This document shows, one piece after another, positions 45,284-55,081 of a stretch of 64,000 nucleotides of DNA. The first letter of the stretch is position 1, and each line of letters starts with the position of its first letter. This stretch comes from Bryobacterales bacterium (GTDB lineage Bacteria; Acidobacteriota; Terriglobia; Bryobacterales; Bryobacteraceae). A model generated the notes under the pieces. It did no database searches. It was given only the letters and a program-made list of their open reading frames with translations, and was not told where the DNA came from. The DNA is taken from the NCBI GenBank assembly GCA_003164035.1, contig PLRS01000004.1, positions 1 to 64,000 of the forward strand, given 5' to 3'. Position numbers and translations under genes: made by a program.

Positions 45284-45354
45284 GAGAAGAGCCCGGCCCA
45301 CTACCGGTCATCCGGTGAAGGCGGATAAAGCGGCCTGAGGCCGTGGGCAAGAGC

Positions 45355-45450
45355 GTGGCTGGATACCGGAGACGATGCGCACTCCAGTCACGCACGCCTC
45401 GCCGCCGTGCCGGACTTGGTGGAGCCCGCCGACCCGCGCATGGCGGCGAA
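45355..45450. repeat. ~95-bp repeat, second of the pair with 44475-44572
   Basis: See the first copy for the aligned blocks. The copies flank the antitoxin/RelE genes in direct orientation, about 880 bases apart, so recombination between them would delete the toxin module. Confidence 0.75.
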
Positions 45451-45562
45451 TTAGTTACGGCTACGTGGTAGCCATGGCCAAAAAGAATCGGGCGGTGTCA
45501 TTACGGTGAAGGTGGGTGAGCGATTCCGTCCACTTGTGGCAAACTGATGAGGGTTGTTGGAT

Positions 45563-46034
<472 letters not shown>

Positions 46035-46179
46035 GAGCCTAGCCTATTCAAGCATGCGGCAGCGGACTCTTGCTTGACTTCCACGGAGGCAGAAGCGACA
46101 CGACCAAAGAAGAAGCTGCATTTTGGGCGTCACTGGCAGCTAAGGGAAGAAAAGGTTCAAGGGAAAGAAACCGCAGGTT

Positions 46180-46370
46180 GCGTTCCCTTGGGGCTTCAGT
46201 GTATGCTCCATCGCGAATGCGGATACGCCTCCGGCCAGTGGGTCACACAGCATGGATCTCAGATTGTCGGTGAGGCGACGGCTGCGGACGAGGGAACAGG
46301 CGCGGCTCAGAGAATGGCGATCAGGGCGCGGAACGGAAGGCCCAACGGGTAACGGGGCATCGCAACTGAC
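46180..46370 (-). pseudogene. VanZ-end segment, copy 2 (frameshifted)
   Basis: About 180 bases aligning with 35655-35840. On the minus strand ANGGVSC, then after a one-base shift LGLPFRALIAIL stop, as in copy 1. Sequence downstream of the stop codon is also conserved (CTTGGGGCTTCAG near 46191 and 35658), so a DNA segment rather than just a gene was duplicated. Confidence 0.7.
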
Positions 46371-46447
46371 ACCACCGTTGGCTTCACCATAGAGAAGCGG
46401 GTGGGCGACAATCATAGCCACATTCTTGGCCATCGGCGCCGGCAATG

Positions 46448-47416
46448 TCATCCGGCCGCTCCGAGCGCTCGCTCGTTCGGGAAACTCACCAATTTGGCTT
46501 CCATGGTGCGACGGACCGTGTCCGCATAGGGTACGACGACGCTGTGCTCGGCCGGCGTGTCGAACTCGCGGGTAAGTTCCACGAAATCAACAGAAGAAAG
46601 CGGGATGCGAACGACCCACGAGCGTTCGGGACAACCGCCATTCCGGTACTGGTAGGCGCGGCCGGCCAGAGACATCTCAACCGTGTGGAAGCCAAAGTCC
46701 TTTGCGCTGTCCTGAATCACCGTCCAGCAATCGTCGGGAGTTGCAGCCTTCGAGAGTCGCTCCTGTAATACCTTGAGGGCGACATTCGTGTTCAGGTGAC
46801 GGCGGAAGGCGCCTTCCACGAACATGCGTCCGGCAACGCCGAATTCGACATAACCGAGATGCTGGATGCCGATCCACGCGGCGACGCAGAACAGGAGGAT
46901 GACGAGCCCTTCGAATCCGTTGTTCATCATGAGGACCGCCAGGCTCGCACACAGGCCGCAACTCCCGTAGATGATCAGCGCGACTCGGCGAGGCGTCAGA
47001 CCTTGATCGAGGAGCCGATGGTGAATATGGCCGTGATCGGCGGTGAAGATCGGCTTGCCGCGAAAGCTTCGAATGATGGCGAGCGCCGTGTCGAGCAGGG
47101 GAATCGCGAGGGCCAGAAGCGGCGCGGTCATGCCGAGGATCGTGGCCGATTTCTGGCTCCCGATAATCGAGCAGCAGCCGAGCATGAAGCCGACCACCAG
47201 ATCCTGGGGCTTCGCCGCAGAACGATTTCGCCGCCATATCTGGCAGTACTCTCCCCGCGCGAAACTCGGTACCGCAGCTTCGCCAGGCCATTTCTTTTGG
47301 ATCCCCCAGATAAATAGAAACTCTTCCATGGTTACAAGGCCGGTGTTCGATTCGGGCATCGATTCGGGCCAATACGCCCGTTCCAGACGTTGAATTCGCT
47401 TTTCGATTGGTTTCAT
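46448..47416 (-). pseudogene. Chimeric WecA/MraY-like glycosyl-1-phosphate transferase, N-terminal half replaced
   Basis: From about residue 68 the frame is the C-terminal half of a polyprenyl-phosphate HexNAc-1-P transferase: LVVGFMLGCCSIIGSQKSAT, PLLDTALAIIRSFRGKPIFT and ADHGHIHHRLLDQGLTPRRV (the HIHH motif), four helices, then a cytosolic extension. The first ~65 residues (MKPIEKRIQRLERAYWPESM) are unrelated and soluble, and the catalytic DDxxD region is missing. Thus a fusion created by deletion or insertion near 47225. Activity is unlikely. Confidence 0.75.
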
Positions 47417-47684
47417 CGGCTTGTACCTTCCGGGCTTTCTGCGACTTTCTCCGGTTTGCCATTCTTCAGGTTCTTCAGGTACTCGCGCAATTCACGCCGG
47501 CCCGATTCCACGTCTTTCGCAAGGGTTGCCGCTGGTGCCTTTCGTCCAAGAGCCGTTTTTGGTTGAAGATTTCATTTGATTCCCGTCTGCGTGAGGTATC
47601 GCCAACGGCCAGTTGCAGATTGCGGTCAATTTCGGTAAACGAAGGGGCAATTGCGCCCGATTTTTTGTAAGTTGCTGATTTCAA
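47413..47684 (-). pseudogene. Small orphan gene with frameshift
   Basis: ATG 47684 reads MKSATYKKSGAIAPSFTEID, RNLQLAVGDTSRRRESNEIF. After a one-base shift near 47535 the frame continues SAATLAKDVESGRRELREYL, KNLKNGKPEKVAESPEGTSR and stops at 47413, overlapping the next ATG as ATGA. The two halves make one hydrophilic protein of about 90 residues. Family not recognised. Confidence 0.5.
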
Positions 47685-47779
47685 ATAAACATTAAGATTA
47701 ATTAATTATTTAAATCTGGCATCCGCGCCTTGAACTACGGCGCATTCGCCGCTCTGGTATTGTGGACACCGCCGATTCG

Positions 47780-47845
47780 CGCATTACGGCCTGCTCGTGC
47801 AGTGCTTTTTCCGAAAGCGGCATGCTCTCTGCATTTGGCAGCCGC
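47780..47845 (-). pseudogene. YdcF C-terminal remnant
   Basis: Minus strand LPNAESMPLSEKALHEQ matches LPKAESMELSEKALHEW at the end of the YdcF protein (37664-38461). Only about 20 codons remain. The rest of the gene-free stretch 47685-48344 shows no gene that I can support. Confidence 0.7.
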
Positions 47846-48344
47846 CCCCAACCTGAACCCTTCCCTTATACAAGATCACGGGCCATACTTCGTGGCGGCA
47901 TCGGTGAGCGGCCTCTCCGATTTAGGATTGCCGGGGCGGTGCCAGGAGAGCGCTGATTTCCCCGAACACGCGCCCGGCAACCTCTAGCGCCACGGTCGCC
48001 TCACCCATCCGGTGGCACGCGATGTCCGGCGACCGCCGTAGCGCTTTCCAGGCACCATACGCACTCCACCCAACGGGCCAGCGCGGCGGTTGGAGGCTGT
48101 TCGCGATAGACCGGCATCCCTGGGAGAAGCTTACCACCACCGCGGCGCGTTGCGGGTTGTCACGGTCTGCCGGATGCTCTCATCGTTGCCAATGCGCCAG
48201 CCCGCGGCGAACTTGAGCCAGCGAATGAGCTGAAAGCCGAGCGCTGATTGCTGACAGCTTGTTAGCAGAGCGGGATAAGCCGAAATCGGCATGAAAACAT
48301 ATCCGAAACCTAATCTTTACCTGTGATCTGCCGATAAATCTTAC

Positions 48345-50384
48345 ATGAGACCGTTCTCGCTCATGATCCTGTTGGCTTTTGCCCTGGGGATCTGCTCCGC
48401 TCAGCGGGTTGGAGTCCCAACCGACGATCTCGATAAGCTTGGCGTCGATGAGCTGTTCAACGTCCAGGTGACTTCGGTGGGCCGTAAGGCGCAAGAACTG
48501 TCCAAAGCCCCGGCGGCGGTATTCGTCCTGACCGCCGAAGACATCCGGCGGTCCGGCGCCACCTGCATTCCCGAGGCGCTCCAATGGGTCCCTGGCCTTA
48601 CCGTGCTCCACCTGGACGGCCGCTCGTGGGTGGTTTCGGCTCGGGGGTCCGCCACCCTTTACTCCAATAAAATTCTGGTGATGATCGACGGGCGATCCCT
48701 CTACACCCCGCTCTTCGCGGGCGTGATCTGGGACGCGGTCGACGTAGACCTGGAAGATGTCGAACAAATCGAGGTGGTGCGCGGACCCGGCGCTGTGATG
48801 TGGGGGCCGAATGCCGTCAACGGCGTGATCAATATCATCACCAAACACGCACAGGCGGCCAAAGGAGGAACCGCCAGTATCGCCACCGGCAACCAACTGC
48901 GCGGCGATGCACAGGTTCGTTGGGATGCCGCTCCCAGCGAAGAATTCGCCTACCGCGTCTGGGGCAAACTCGAAGAGAGCACTCCCGCCTACGGCTCCCC
49001 CGGCTATTTCTTCATGGGCAGGGGCTATACCTATCGGGACCCTTCCGTGAACGACCTGGATGCAGCCAGCGGCAGAATGGGTTTTCGCTTCGACGGCAAA
49101 CCGGACGGAAAGGACCAATGGATGGTCGAGGGCGATCTGTACCGGATGGGGCGGCACGATGTGAACGCCTATCCGCTCTTGGCGCCGGTCAAGGTGGACC
49201 TGGAGAACGGCCACACCGGTTACGCCGGCGGCTACCTGCACGGCAGTTGGACCCACACCAGCTCGGCGGCCACCGAAAGCGTCCTGAACTTCTCGTGGAA
49301 CCGCGACAACCTCGACTACCCCTATGTCGGCGGGGCTATCAACAACCTGACGGTCGATTTTCAGCAACGCCAGAAGATCGGAGAGCGGAACGAATTCTAC
49401 TGGGGGGCCGGTTATCAACAATACTGGGACCAAACCTACTCGAACCGCTTTGCCGCCTTTAACCCGAGGAGGTCCGCCTATCGCGTGGGCGACGTGGTGC
49501 TGCGCGATGAATGGCAATTCGTGCCGGACCGGCTGATGGCGTCGGCCGGTATTCGTCTCGATTCCAACTCCTATTCGCATCTCGAGTACCAACCCAGCTT
49601 CCGCCTCCTCTACACTCCCAGTTCGAGACAGTCCGTCTGGTTTGCCGCTTCGCGCGCCGTGCGTGTGCCGAGCCGCTTCGACCGCGACCTGCGCCTCGAC
49701 GATGGCCAGGTGCTTGCCGATGGCTTCCCCGTCACCGTTTCGGGTTCCGGGTCCGAGTCGTTAGCTTCGGAAACGGAGAGGGGCCTGGAAGTGGGCTACC
49801 GGCTCCAGTCCGGCCAGCGGTGGTCCGTGGATGCCTCCACTTTTTGGAGTTATTACGGCAGGCTCCAGGCGATCCAGTCCCCCTTGGTGCCCACCATCGC
49901 CATCGACGGGGGTACGCTAACTCTGTCGGAACAGGTGGTAGCCGATAACGCGGGTACCGGCCGCTCATACGGCGGCGAAGTCTGGGGGATGTGGCAGGTA
50001 CTTTCCGGTTGGCGGCTGATCCCGTCCTACTCGTATCTGAATGAGACCGATTGGCTGCCTGCCTCGACCAACGTAAACTACCAGTGGAACTTCCGGCCCT
50101 TGACGGTGCCCCATCAGGGATTGCTGCGCTCGCAGCACGACCTCTCGCGCACCTTGCGGCTGGACTTAACGGCCAAAGCCAGATCGAGAGACTTGAATTA
50201 TGCCGCGCCGGGAACGTTTCTGGTTGGCGCGCGGCTGGCCTGGCACCCGACTCGTTGGGGAGAACTGAGCTTTTCGGTAGACAACCTGACGGACCGAAAG
50301 GTGCTCGAGGCATACTCGCAGATGCCGAACGTCGCCATTCCCATACGGAGAACCTTTGTGCTCAAGTGGACCCAGCGTTTCTAA
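48345..50384 (+). CDS. TonB-dependent outer-membrane receptor
   Basis: 679 residues with a signal peptide (MRPFSLMILLAFALGICSAQ). A plug domain (about 55-165) holds VFVLTAEDIRRSGATCIPEA, VRGPGAVMWGPNAVNGVINI ITK, and a beta-barrel ends in IRRTFVLKWTQRF with terminal Phe. DELFNVQVTSVGRKAQ before the plug is the colicin-I/FepA-like start. It is 17 bases from the YfiR gene and heads a signalling operon, so the ligand may be a signal as well as a nutrient. No carboxypeptidase-like N-terminal domain, unlike many acidobacterial receptors. Confidence 0.93.
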   Translation: MRPFSLMILLAFALGICSAQRVGVPTDDLDKLGVDELFNVQVTSVGRKAQELSKAPAAVFVLTAEDIRRSGATCIPEALQWVPGLTVLHLDGRSWVVSARGSATLYSNKILVMIDGRSLYTPLFAGVIWDAVDVDLEDVEQIEVVRGPGAVMWGPNAVNGVINIITKHAQAAKGGTASIATGNQLRGDAQVRWDAAPSEEFAYRVWGKLEESTPAYGSPGYFFMGRGYTYRDPSVNDLDAASGRMGFRFDGKPDGKDQWMVEGDLYRMGRHDVNAYPLLAPVKVDLENGHTGYAGGYLHGSWTHTSSAATESVLNFSWNRDNLDYPYVGGAINNLTVDFQQRQKIGERNEFYWGAGYQQYWDQTYSNRFAAFNPRRSAYRVGDVVLRDEWQFVPDRLMASAGIRLDSNSYSHLEYQPSFRLLYTPSSRQSVWFAASRAVRVPSRFDRDLRLDDGQVLADGFPVTVSGSGSESLASETERGLEVGYRLQSGQRWSVDASTFWSYYGRLQAIQSPLVPTIAIDGGTLTLSEQVVADNAGTGRSYGGEVWGMWQVLSGWRLIPSYSYLNETDWLPASTNVNYQWNFRPLTVPHQGLLRSQHDLSRTLRLDLTAKARSRDLNYAAPGTFLVGARLAWHPTRWGELSFSVDNLTDRKVLEAYSQMPNVAIPIRRTFVLKWTQRF

Positions 50385-50401
50385 TGGAGAGCGGACAAAC
50401 T

Positions 50402-50950
50402 ATGAGGCTGCGCCCCGGACGGGCGCCGGCTCTTGCCAGCCTGGCTTTGTTCGGACTGCTGGTGAGTTCCCGCGCCACGCCTTCCGAGCCCGAAGATGAA
50501 CTCAAGTCGGCCATCGTGTTGAGCTTCCTGCGGTACACGGAATGGCCCGCCACGGCTTCCGCCGATGACTCTCTTACCGTGGCGGTCATGGGCCGGCCGT
50601 CCCTCGCGCAGGTTCTGCATCGGGTCCTCGATGGCAAAGTCGTCAACGATCGGCCCATTCGGGTAATCGAAATCAAATCCGCCGCCGAACCGCAACCCGT
50701 CCAGGTGCTCTATGTGGCCACCGATCAGGGGGCCGAGATCAAGCGGGCGCTGGCCGACGTGCGTTCCACGCATACGCTCACCATCGGCGAGTCGGGCCGG
50801 TTCCTGAATTACGGGGGCGCCGTCAATCTGCTGGAAGTCGATGGCCACATGAGCTTCGAAGTCGACTTGCAGGTGCTCGCCGCCACTGGCGTCGAGATCA
50901 GTTCCAAGCTGTTGCGGTACGGCCAAATCAAGGGGAAGCTGCCGCGATGA
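50402..50950 (+). CDS. YfiR/DUF4154 periplasmic protein
   Basis: 182 residues from ATG 50402, with a signal peptide. LKSAIVLSFLRYTEWPA, LTVAVMGRPSLAQVLHRVL, VQVLYVATDQ, LTIGESGRFLNYGGAVNLLE and FEVDLQVLAATGVEISSKLL are the standard DUF4154 blocks. In Pseudomonas, YfiR represses the periplasmic domain of the diguanylate cyclase YfiN. Here the partner overlapping by four bases is a histidine kinase, suggesting the same inhibition logic on a different output. Confidence 0.92.
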   Translation: MRLRPGRAPALASLALFGLLVSSRATPSEPEDELKSAIVLSFLRYTEWPATASADDSLTVAVMGRPSLAQVLHRVLDGKVVNDRPIRVIEIKSAAEPQPVQVLYVATDQGAEIKRALADVRSTHTLTIGESGRFLNYGGAVNLLEVDGHMSFEVDLQVLAATGVEISSKLLRYGQIKGKLPR

Positions 50951-52572
50951 AAAAGTATGCATCCCTGCGCTGGAGGTTAACCGCCCTGATTGCCGGCGGC
51001 GGCGCGGTCGCGGCGGTCATCGCGGCGGCCGGCTTTTCCTGGCTCGATCTGCACCGGTTCTGGGACCACACCGGCGCGGAGGTAGCGGCCATCGGCAACA
51101 TTGTCGCCGACCAGGTGGGGCCGGCCATCACCCTCAGCGATCAAAAGGCCGCCAACGAGCTTTTGGGTTCGTTACGCGCCGATAACCTGGTACGCGACGC
51201 CGTGCTGTACAGCGCGCGGGGCGATTGTTTCGCCGAATTCCATCGGAGCGGCGCCAACGGGTGTCCGGCCCGCCCGCCGGATGGGACCCGCCGGGAAGCC
51301 GACGCCCTGGTTCTGGTGCGCTCCGTCAGCGCGGGGGGCGACCGGCTGGGAACACTTGTTCTGGCCGGCGGCGTTCCATCGATGACCGCCGTACTGCGCC
51401 AATACCTCGGCGGAGCGGCGCTGATCTTCGCGCTCAGCCTGGTGGTGGCGGCGGTGGTGGCCGTGGTCCTGCAATCCCGTGTCTCCAGTCCCATCCTGGC
51501 GATGGCCCGCGTGGCGGAGCGAATCGCCGAAACCCACCAGTTCGCGGATCGCGTGACGGTGGCTTCGTCCGACGAACTGGGAGTGCTGGCCGATTCCTTC
51601 AACACCATGCTCGAGGAGATCGGGCGGCGCGACGCCGAACTGGCGGACCGGACCCGGCAGCTTCAAGACCAGGTCTGCGCCAAAGAGCGCGCTCGCGCCG
51701 AGTTGGCCGAAGCCCAACAGCGCCTCATCGATCTCTCCCGCCAGTCCGGAATGGCGGAGATCGCCACCAGCGTTCTCCATAACGTCGGCAACGTACTCAA
51801 CAGCGTGAACGTGTCCGCCACGCTGGTCGCGGACAAGGTTAAGGCCTCTCGTGTCGATAAACTGATCGATGTGGTCGACCTGTTGCAGCGGCATGCCGGC
51901 GGTATCGACGAGTTTCTCCTTCAAGACCCCAAGGGGCAGCGGGTCCTCCCTTACCTCGCTAAGCTCGGCAGCCACCTTCAGGAGGAGCACCTGGTGCTGA
52001 TCGGAGAACTGGAACTTCTGACCAGCCACGTGGGCCACATCAAGCGGATCGTGGCCGCCCAGCAAAGTTACGCCAAGGTCTCCGGGTTGATCGAAAGCCT
52101 CTCGCTCAGCGAGCTTACCGAGGACGCCGTCCGCATACTGCAGTCCGGACTCGAGCGTCAGAAGATTCATCTCACGCGCGACTTTGAGGACGTTCCGCCC
52201 GTTCATTCGGATAAACATCAAATCCTGCAGATTCTTCTGAACCTTCTGCGCAATGCCAAACAGTCGATTGGCGAGGCCGGGAAGCCGGAGAAAACGATCC
52301 GGGTGCGGATCCGCCGGCATGGCGACGACCGCGTCCGCCTGGACGTGCGCGACAGCGGCGTGGGTTTGGCGGCGGAAAACCTGACCCGGATTTTCGCCCA
52401 CGGATTCACCACAAAACCGGACGGACACGGCTTCGGATTGCATTCCGGGGCGCTGGCCGCAAAGAGGCTGGGGGGCTCGTTGTGGGCCGAAAGCGAGGGC
52501 CCGGGCCTGGGCGCCACCTTCACGCTGGAACTTCCCCTGACCAACGCGCTCACGCACACGGGTTGCTCATGA
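50947..52572 (+). CDS. Membrane sensor histidine kinase (HAMP) partnered with YfiR
   Basis: 541 residues. Two membrane helices (about 8-30 and 155-178) enclose a periplasmic CHASE8-like sensor region. HAMP follows (QSRVSSPILAMARVAERIAE), then a coiled-coil. The phospho-acceptor is His278 in SVLHNVGNVLNSVN, a His box typical of this YfiR-linked kinase type rather than the common HExxTPL. HATPase: LLNLLRNAKQSIGEAG, VRDSGVGLAAENL and GHGFGLHSGALAA. ATG overlaps the YfiR stop; TGA overlaps the next ATG. Confidence 0.92.
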   Translation: MKKYASLRWRLTALIAGGGAVAAVIAAAGFSWLDLHRFWDHTGAEVAAIGNIVADQVGPAITLSDQKAANELLGSLRADNLVRDAVLYSARGDCFAEFHRSGANGCPARPPDGTRREADALVLVRSVSAGGDRLGTLVLAGGVPSMTAVLRQYLGGAALIFALSLVVAAVVAVVLQSRVSSPILAMARVAERIAETHQFADRVTVASSDELGVLADSFNTMLEEIGRRDAELADRTRQLQDQVCAKERARAELAEAQQRLIDLSRQSGMAEIATSVLHNVGNVLNSVNVSATLVADKVKASRVDKLIDVVDLLQRHAGGIDEFLLQDPKGQRVLPYLAKLGSHLQEEHLVLIGELELLTSHVGHIKRIVAAQQSYAKVSGLIESLSLSELTEDAVRILQSGLERQKIHLTRDFEDVPPVHSDKHQILQILLNLLRNAKQSIGEAGKPEKTIRVRIRRHGDDRVRLDVRDSGVGLAAENLTRIFAHGFTTKPDGHGFGLHSGALAAKRLGGSLWAESEGPGLGATFTLELPLTNALTHTGCS

Positions 52573-54689
52573 AACCTCCAACCGAAACAGAGCCGAATCG
52601 CCGAATCCTCGTCATCGACGACAATCGGGCGATCCACGCCGACGTACGGAGAATCCTCGTTGGCGACCAGGTGGATCGGTCGGATCTCGAATCGGACGAG
52701 GAGTTTCTGTTCGACGATGCGCCGGCCGCCGCCACTCGGTTCGAAATCGATTCCGCCTACCAGGGACAAGAAGGACTTGCCTTGCTCGAGAAGTCGATTG
52801 CCGAGAATCGTCCCTATGCGATGGCACTGGTGGACGTGCGGATGCCGCCGGGTTGGGACGGAGTGGAGACGATCGGGAGGCTCTGGCGGGTTGATCCGCA
52901 CTTACAGGCGGTAATTTGCACGGCTTACTCGGACTATTCCTGGACGGACATCGTGCGCCGTCTGGGCAATTCCGATAACCTGCTGATCCTAAAGAAGCCT
53001 TTCGACAATATCGAAGTCATCCAGTTGGCGCATGCGCTCACCAACAAATGGCGCGTCGGCCGCCAGGCGTCCGCCCGGATGGAGGATCTGGACCGCATGG
53101 TAGCCCGCCGCACCGAGCAATTGCGGAAGGCGGAAGAGGCATTTCGCGGTGTTTTCGAGGCCAGCCCGATCGCCATTACCCTATGCGACATGGCGGGACG
53201 TTATCTGGATGTCAACCGCGCCTTCGAGGAGATGGTCGGCCTCGCCAAAGACCGGATGATCGGCAAAGACGCGGTGGAGCTTGGCTGGCTCGACAGCCGG
53301 GAGTCCCTGCATGAGCTCGGCCGGAGGCTGGCCAGCTTCGGATGCGTGGACGCGCACGAATGGGCCTATACCAATCCCACGTTGGGGCGGCGCAACGGCT
53401 TGCTGTGGCTGCGGGAAGTCACGATAGACCGCTCGCCGCACGTACTCGGGTTTTATCTGGACATCACCGATCGCAAACGGATGGAAGAGGATCTGCGGCT
53501 AGCCCGCATCGGGGCGGAGGCCGCGGCCAGGGCTAAGAGCGAGTTCCTTTCCAATATGAGCCATGAGATTCATACCCCGCTCAATGGCGTCCTCGGCCTC
53601 AGCGCGCTCCTTGCCGATAGCAACATGCCGGAAGACGCCCGTTCCATGCTCCGGCTGGTCCGCTCATCGGGAGAGACGCTGGCAAAGATCCTGGACGACG
53701 TTCTGGATTTCAGCAGGATCGAATCCGGGAAGCTCGAGTTGGAGCAGGCGCCGTTTTCGTTTCGCGACGCCATGGAGTGGGGTGTCGAACTATTCCGCGC
53801 CATGGCTGGTAACAAGCATCTCCGCTTGAACCTTAGCGTGGAAAGTGGCGTTCCGGAACGTCTGGACGGCGACGCCACGCGAATCAGGCAGGTACTGGCG
53901 AACCTGATCGGCAACGCCATCAAATTCACCGAACAGGGAACCATCGATGTCGAAGCCGGGCTTGCGCGGGAACCCGCGCCGGCCGGCCAATACCGCATCC
54001 GCGTCTCGGTACGGGACTCGGGGATTGGGATACCTCCCGACAAACTCAGCCGTCTCTTCCAGCCCTTCAGCCAGGTGGACGCCTCCAGCAACCGTCGCTT
54101 TGGAGGCTCGGGTTTGGGGTTGGCGATCAGCCGGCGCCTGGTGGAAGCCATGGGCGGCCCCATCCGCGTCGAAAGCCGTCCCGGCGAAGGATCCGTGTTC
54201 GAATTCGACTTTGTGGCCGGCTCTTCCGCCGGTCGATCTCCCGCGCCGGAGCCGGTGGGCCAGCCGGAACTGGGCCAGATGCGGATTCTGGTGGCCGAGG
54301 ACAACCCCGTGAATCAGACCGTCGTCAAGCTCGTACTGCAGAGACTTGGCTGCAACGTCGACGTGGTGGCCGATGGCATGGCCACGCTGTCCCGGGTTCA
54401 GGCGGCGTCTTATGACGCCATATTGATGGATATACAAATGCCAGGCTTAGGCGGGCTGGAAGCGGCGCGCCGCATTCGGTCTCTGTCCGCGCCCTGCTCG
54501 CGGACCCCCATTGTGGGCTTGACGGCATCGGTCACCGTGGAAAACCGCGAGGCCTGCTTTGCGGCGGGAATGAACGACTACCTGAGTAAACCACTGTCGA
54601 TCGATGCTTTGCGGAAGGCTCTCGGGCGCTACAGTCCAGCCAACCGGCTAAAAGATGAGGCACCGGAGCCATCCCATAACGCCGGATGA
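52569..54689 (+). CDS. Hybrid histidine kinase: REC-PAS-HisKA-HATPase-REC
   Basis: 706 residues, no membrane segment, ATG 52569 overlapping the kinase stop. REC1 (1-155) has Asp17/Asp18, acceptor Asp89 in ALVDVRMPP and Lys143 in LKKPF, with an insert rich in acidic residues (about 33-60). PAS about 190-305. HisKA with His332 in NMSHEIHTPLNG (His replaces the usual Arg). HATPase NLIGNAIKFTE and SGLGLAISR. REC2 with Asp621 in ILMDIQMPGLGG. It probably receives phosphate at REC1 from the upstream kinase. No DNA-binding or GGDEF output is present, so the final target is elsewhere. Confidence 0.93.
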   Translation: MKPPTETEPNRRILVIDDNRAIHADVRRILVGDQVDRSDLESDEEFLFDDAPAAATRFEIDSAYQGQEGLALLEKSIAENRPYAMALVDVRMPPGWDGVETIGRLWRVDPHLQAVICTAYSDYSWTDIVRRLGNSDNLLILKKPFDNIEVIQLAHALTNKWRVGRQASARMEDLDRMVARRTEQLRKAEEAFRGVFEASPIAITLCDMAGRYLDVNRAFEEMVGLAKDRMIGKDAVELGWLDSRESLHELGRRLASFGCVDAHEWAYTNPTLGRRNGLLWLREVTIDRSPHVLGFYLDITDRKRMEEDLRLARIGAEAAARAKSEFLSNMSHEIHTPLNGVLGLSALLADSNMPEDARSMLRLVRSSGETLAKILDDVLDFSRIESGKLELEQAPFSFRDAMEWGVELFRAMAGNKHLRLNLSVESGVPERLDGDATRIRQVLANLIGNAIKFTEQGTIDVEAGLAREPAPAGQYRIRVSVRDSGIGIPPDKLSRLFQPFSQVDASSNRRFGGSGLGLAISRRLVEAMGGPIRVESRPGEGSVFEFDFVAGSSAGRSPAPEPVGQPELGQMRILVAEDNPVNQTVVKLVLQRLGCNVDVVADGMATLSRVQAASYDAILMDIQMPGLGGLEAARRIRSLSAPCSRTPIVGLTASVTVENREACFAAGMNDYLSKPLSIDALRKALGRYSPANRLKDEAPEPSHNAG

Positions 54690-54703
54690 GTACACGGCTT
54701 CAT

Positions 54704-54740
54704 AAGTTCGCTAACTAACGTATTTCCGGGCAACCGCTCC
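54704..54740. repeat. Half-copy of the AACCGCTCC family with flank
   Basis: AAGTTCGCTAACTAACGTAT then TTCCGGGCAACCGCTCC. Matches the reverse complement of 20393-20435, that is, one flank and the arm edge of the 20335 copy. Confidence 0.7.
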
Positions 54741-54845
54741 GTTGAAGACGCGCTCGGCGTGCCTTTACGCAAGCGGGTGTCGAGAAGAGTCTCCGAACTC
54801 TCCTGAAGTCGTGGAATTTGAGTTGAGCCAGTTTCGGCGACCCGG

Positions 54846-54939
54846 AGGTGGGACAGACGGTCGTTTTTCGTCGTCTGTCAGGCCTCGACACGCCGCCCGC
54901 GCCTGACAGACGACAAAAAAACGATCGTCTGTCCCACCT
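54846..54939. repeat. Nested two-hairpin repeat, copy 4
   Basis: AGGTGGGACAGACGGTCGTT and AACGATCGTCTGTCCCACCT form the outer pair (one mismatch). Each end is also a hairpin (GACAGACG/CGTCTGTC). Located between convergent operons ending at 54689 and 55082. The rest of 54690-55081 shows no gene. Confidence 0.93.
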
Positions 54940-55081
54940 GGCTCCCCGCGCCGGTCCCCGTCAGTTGGGTCAGCCTGTTTTCCTCAGCACCAGAAAACCG
55001 CCGGGGCGGCGTCAGGAGTTCGAAGTCTCGACACGGCACGCACGAAAGCGTGCGCCACGCTTATCAGGGTCGCGGCTCGGC

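Noticed and set aside
45036-45290. ATG 45036 as start of the RelE toxin
   Set aside because: It is in a different frame from the RelE motifs; TTG 45011 is in frame and fits coupling to the antitoxin.
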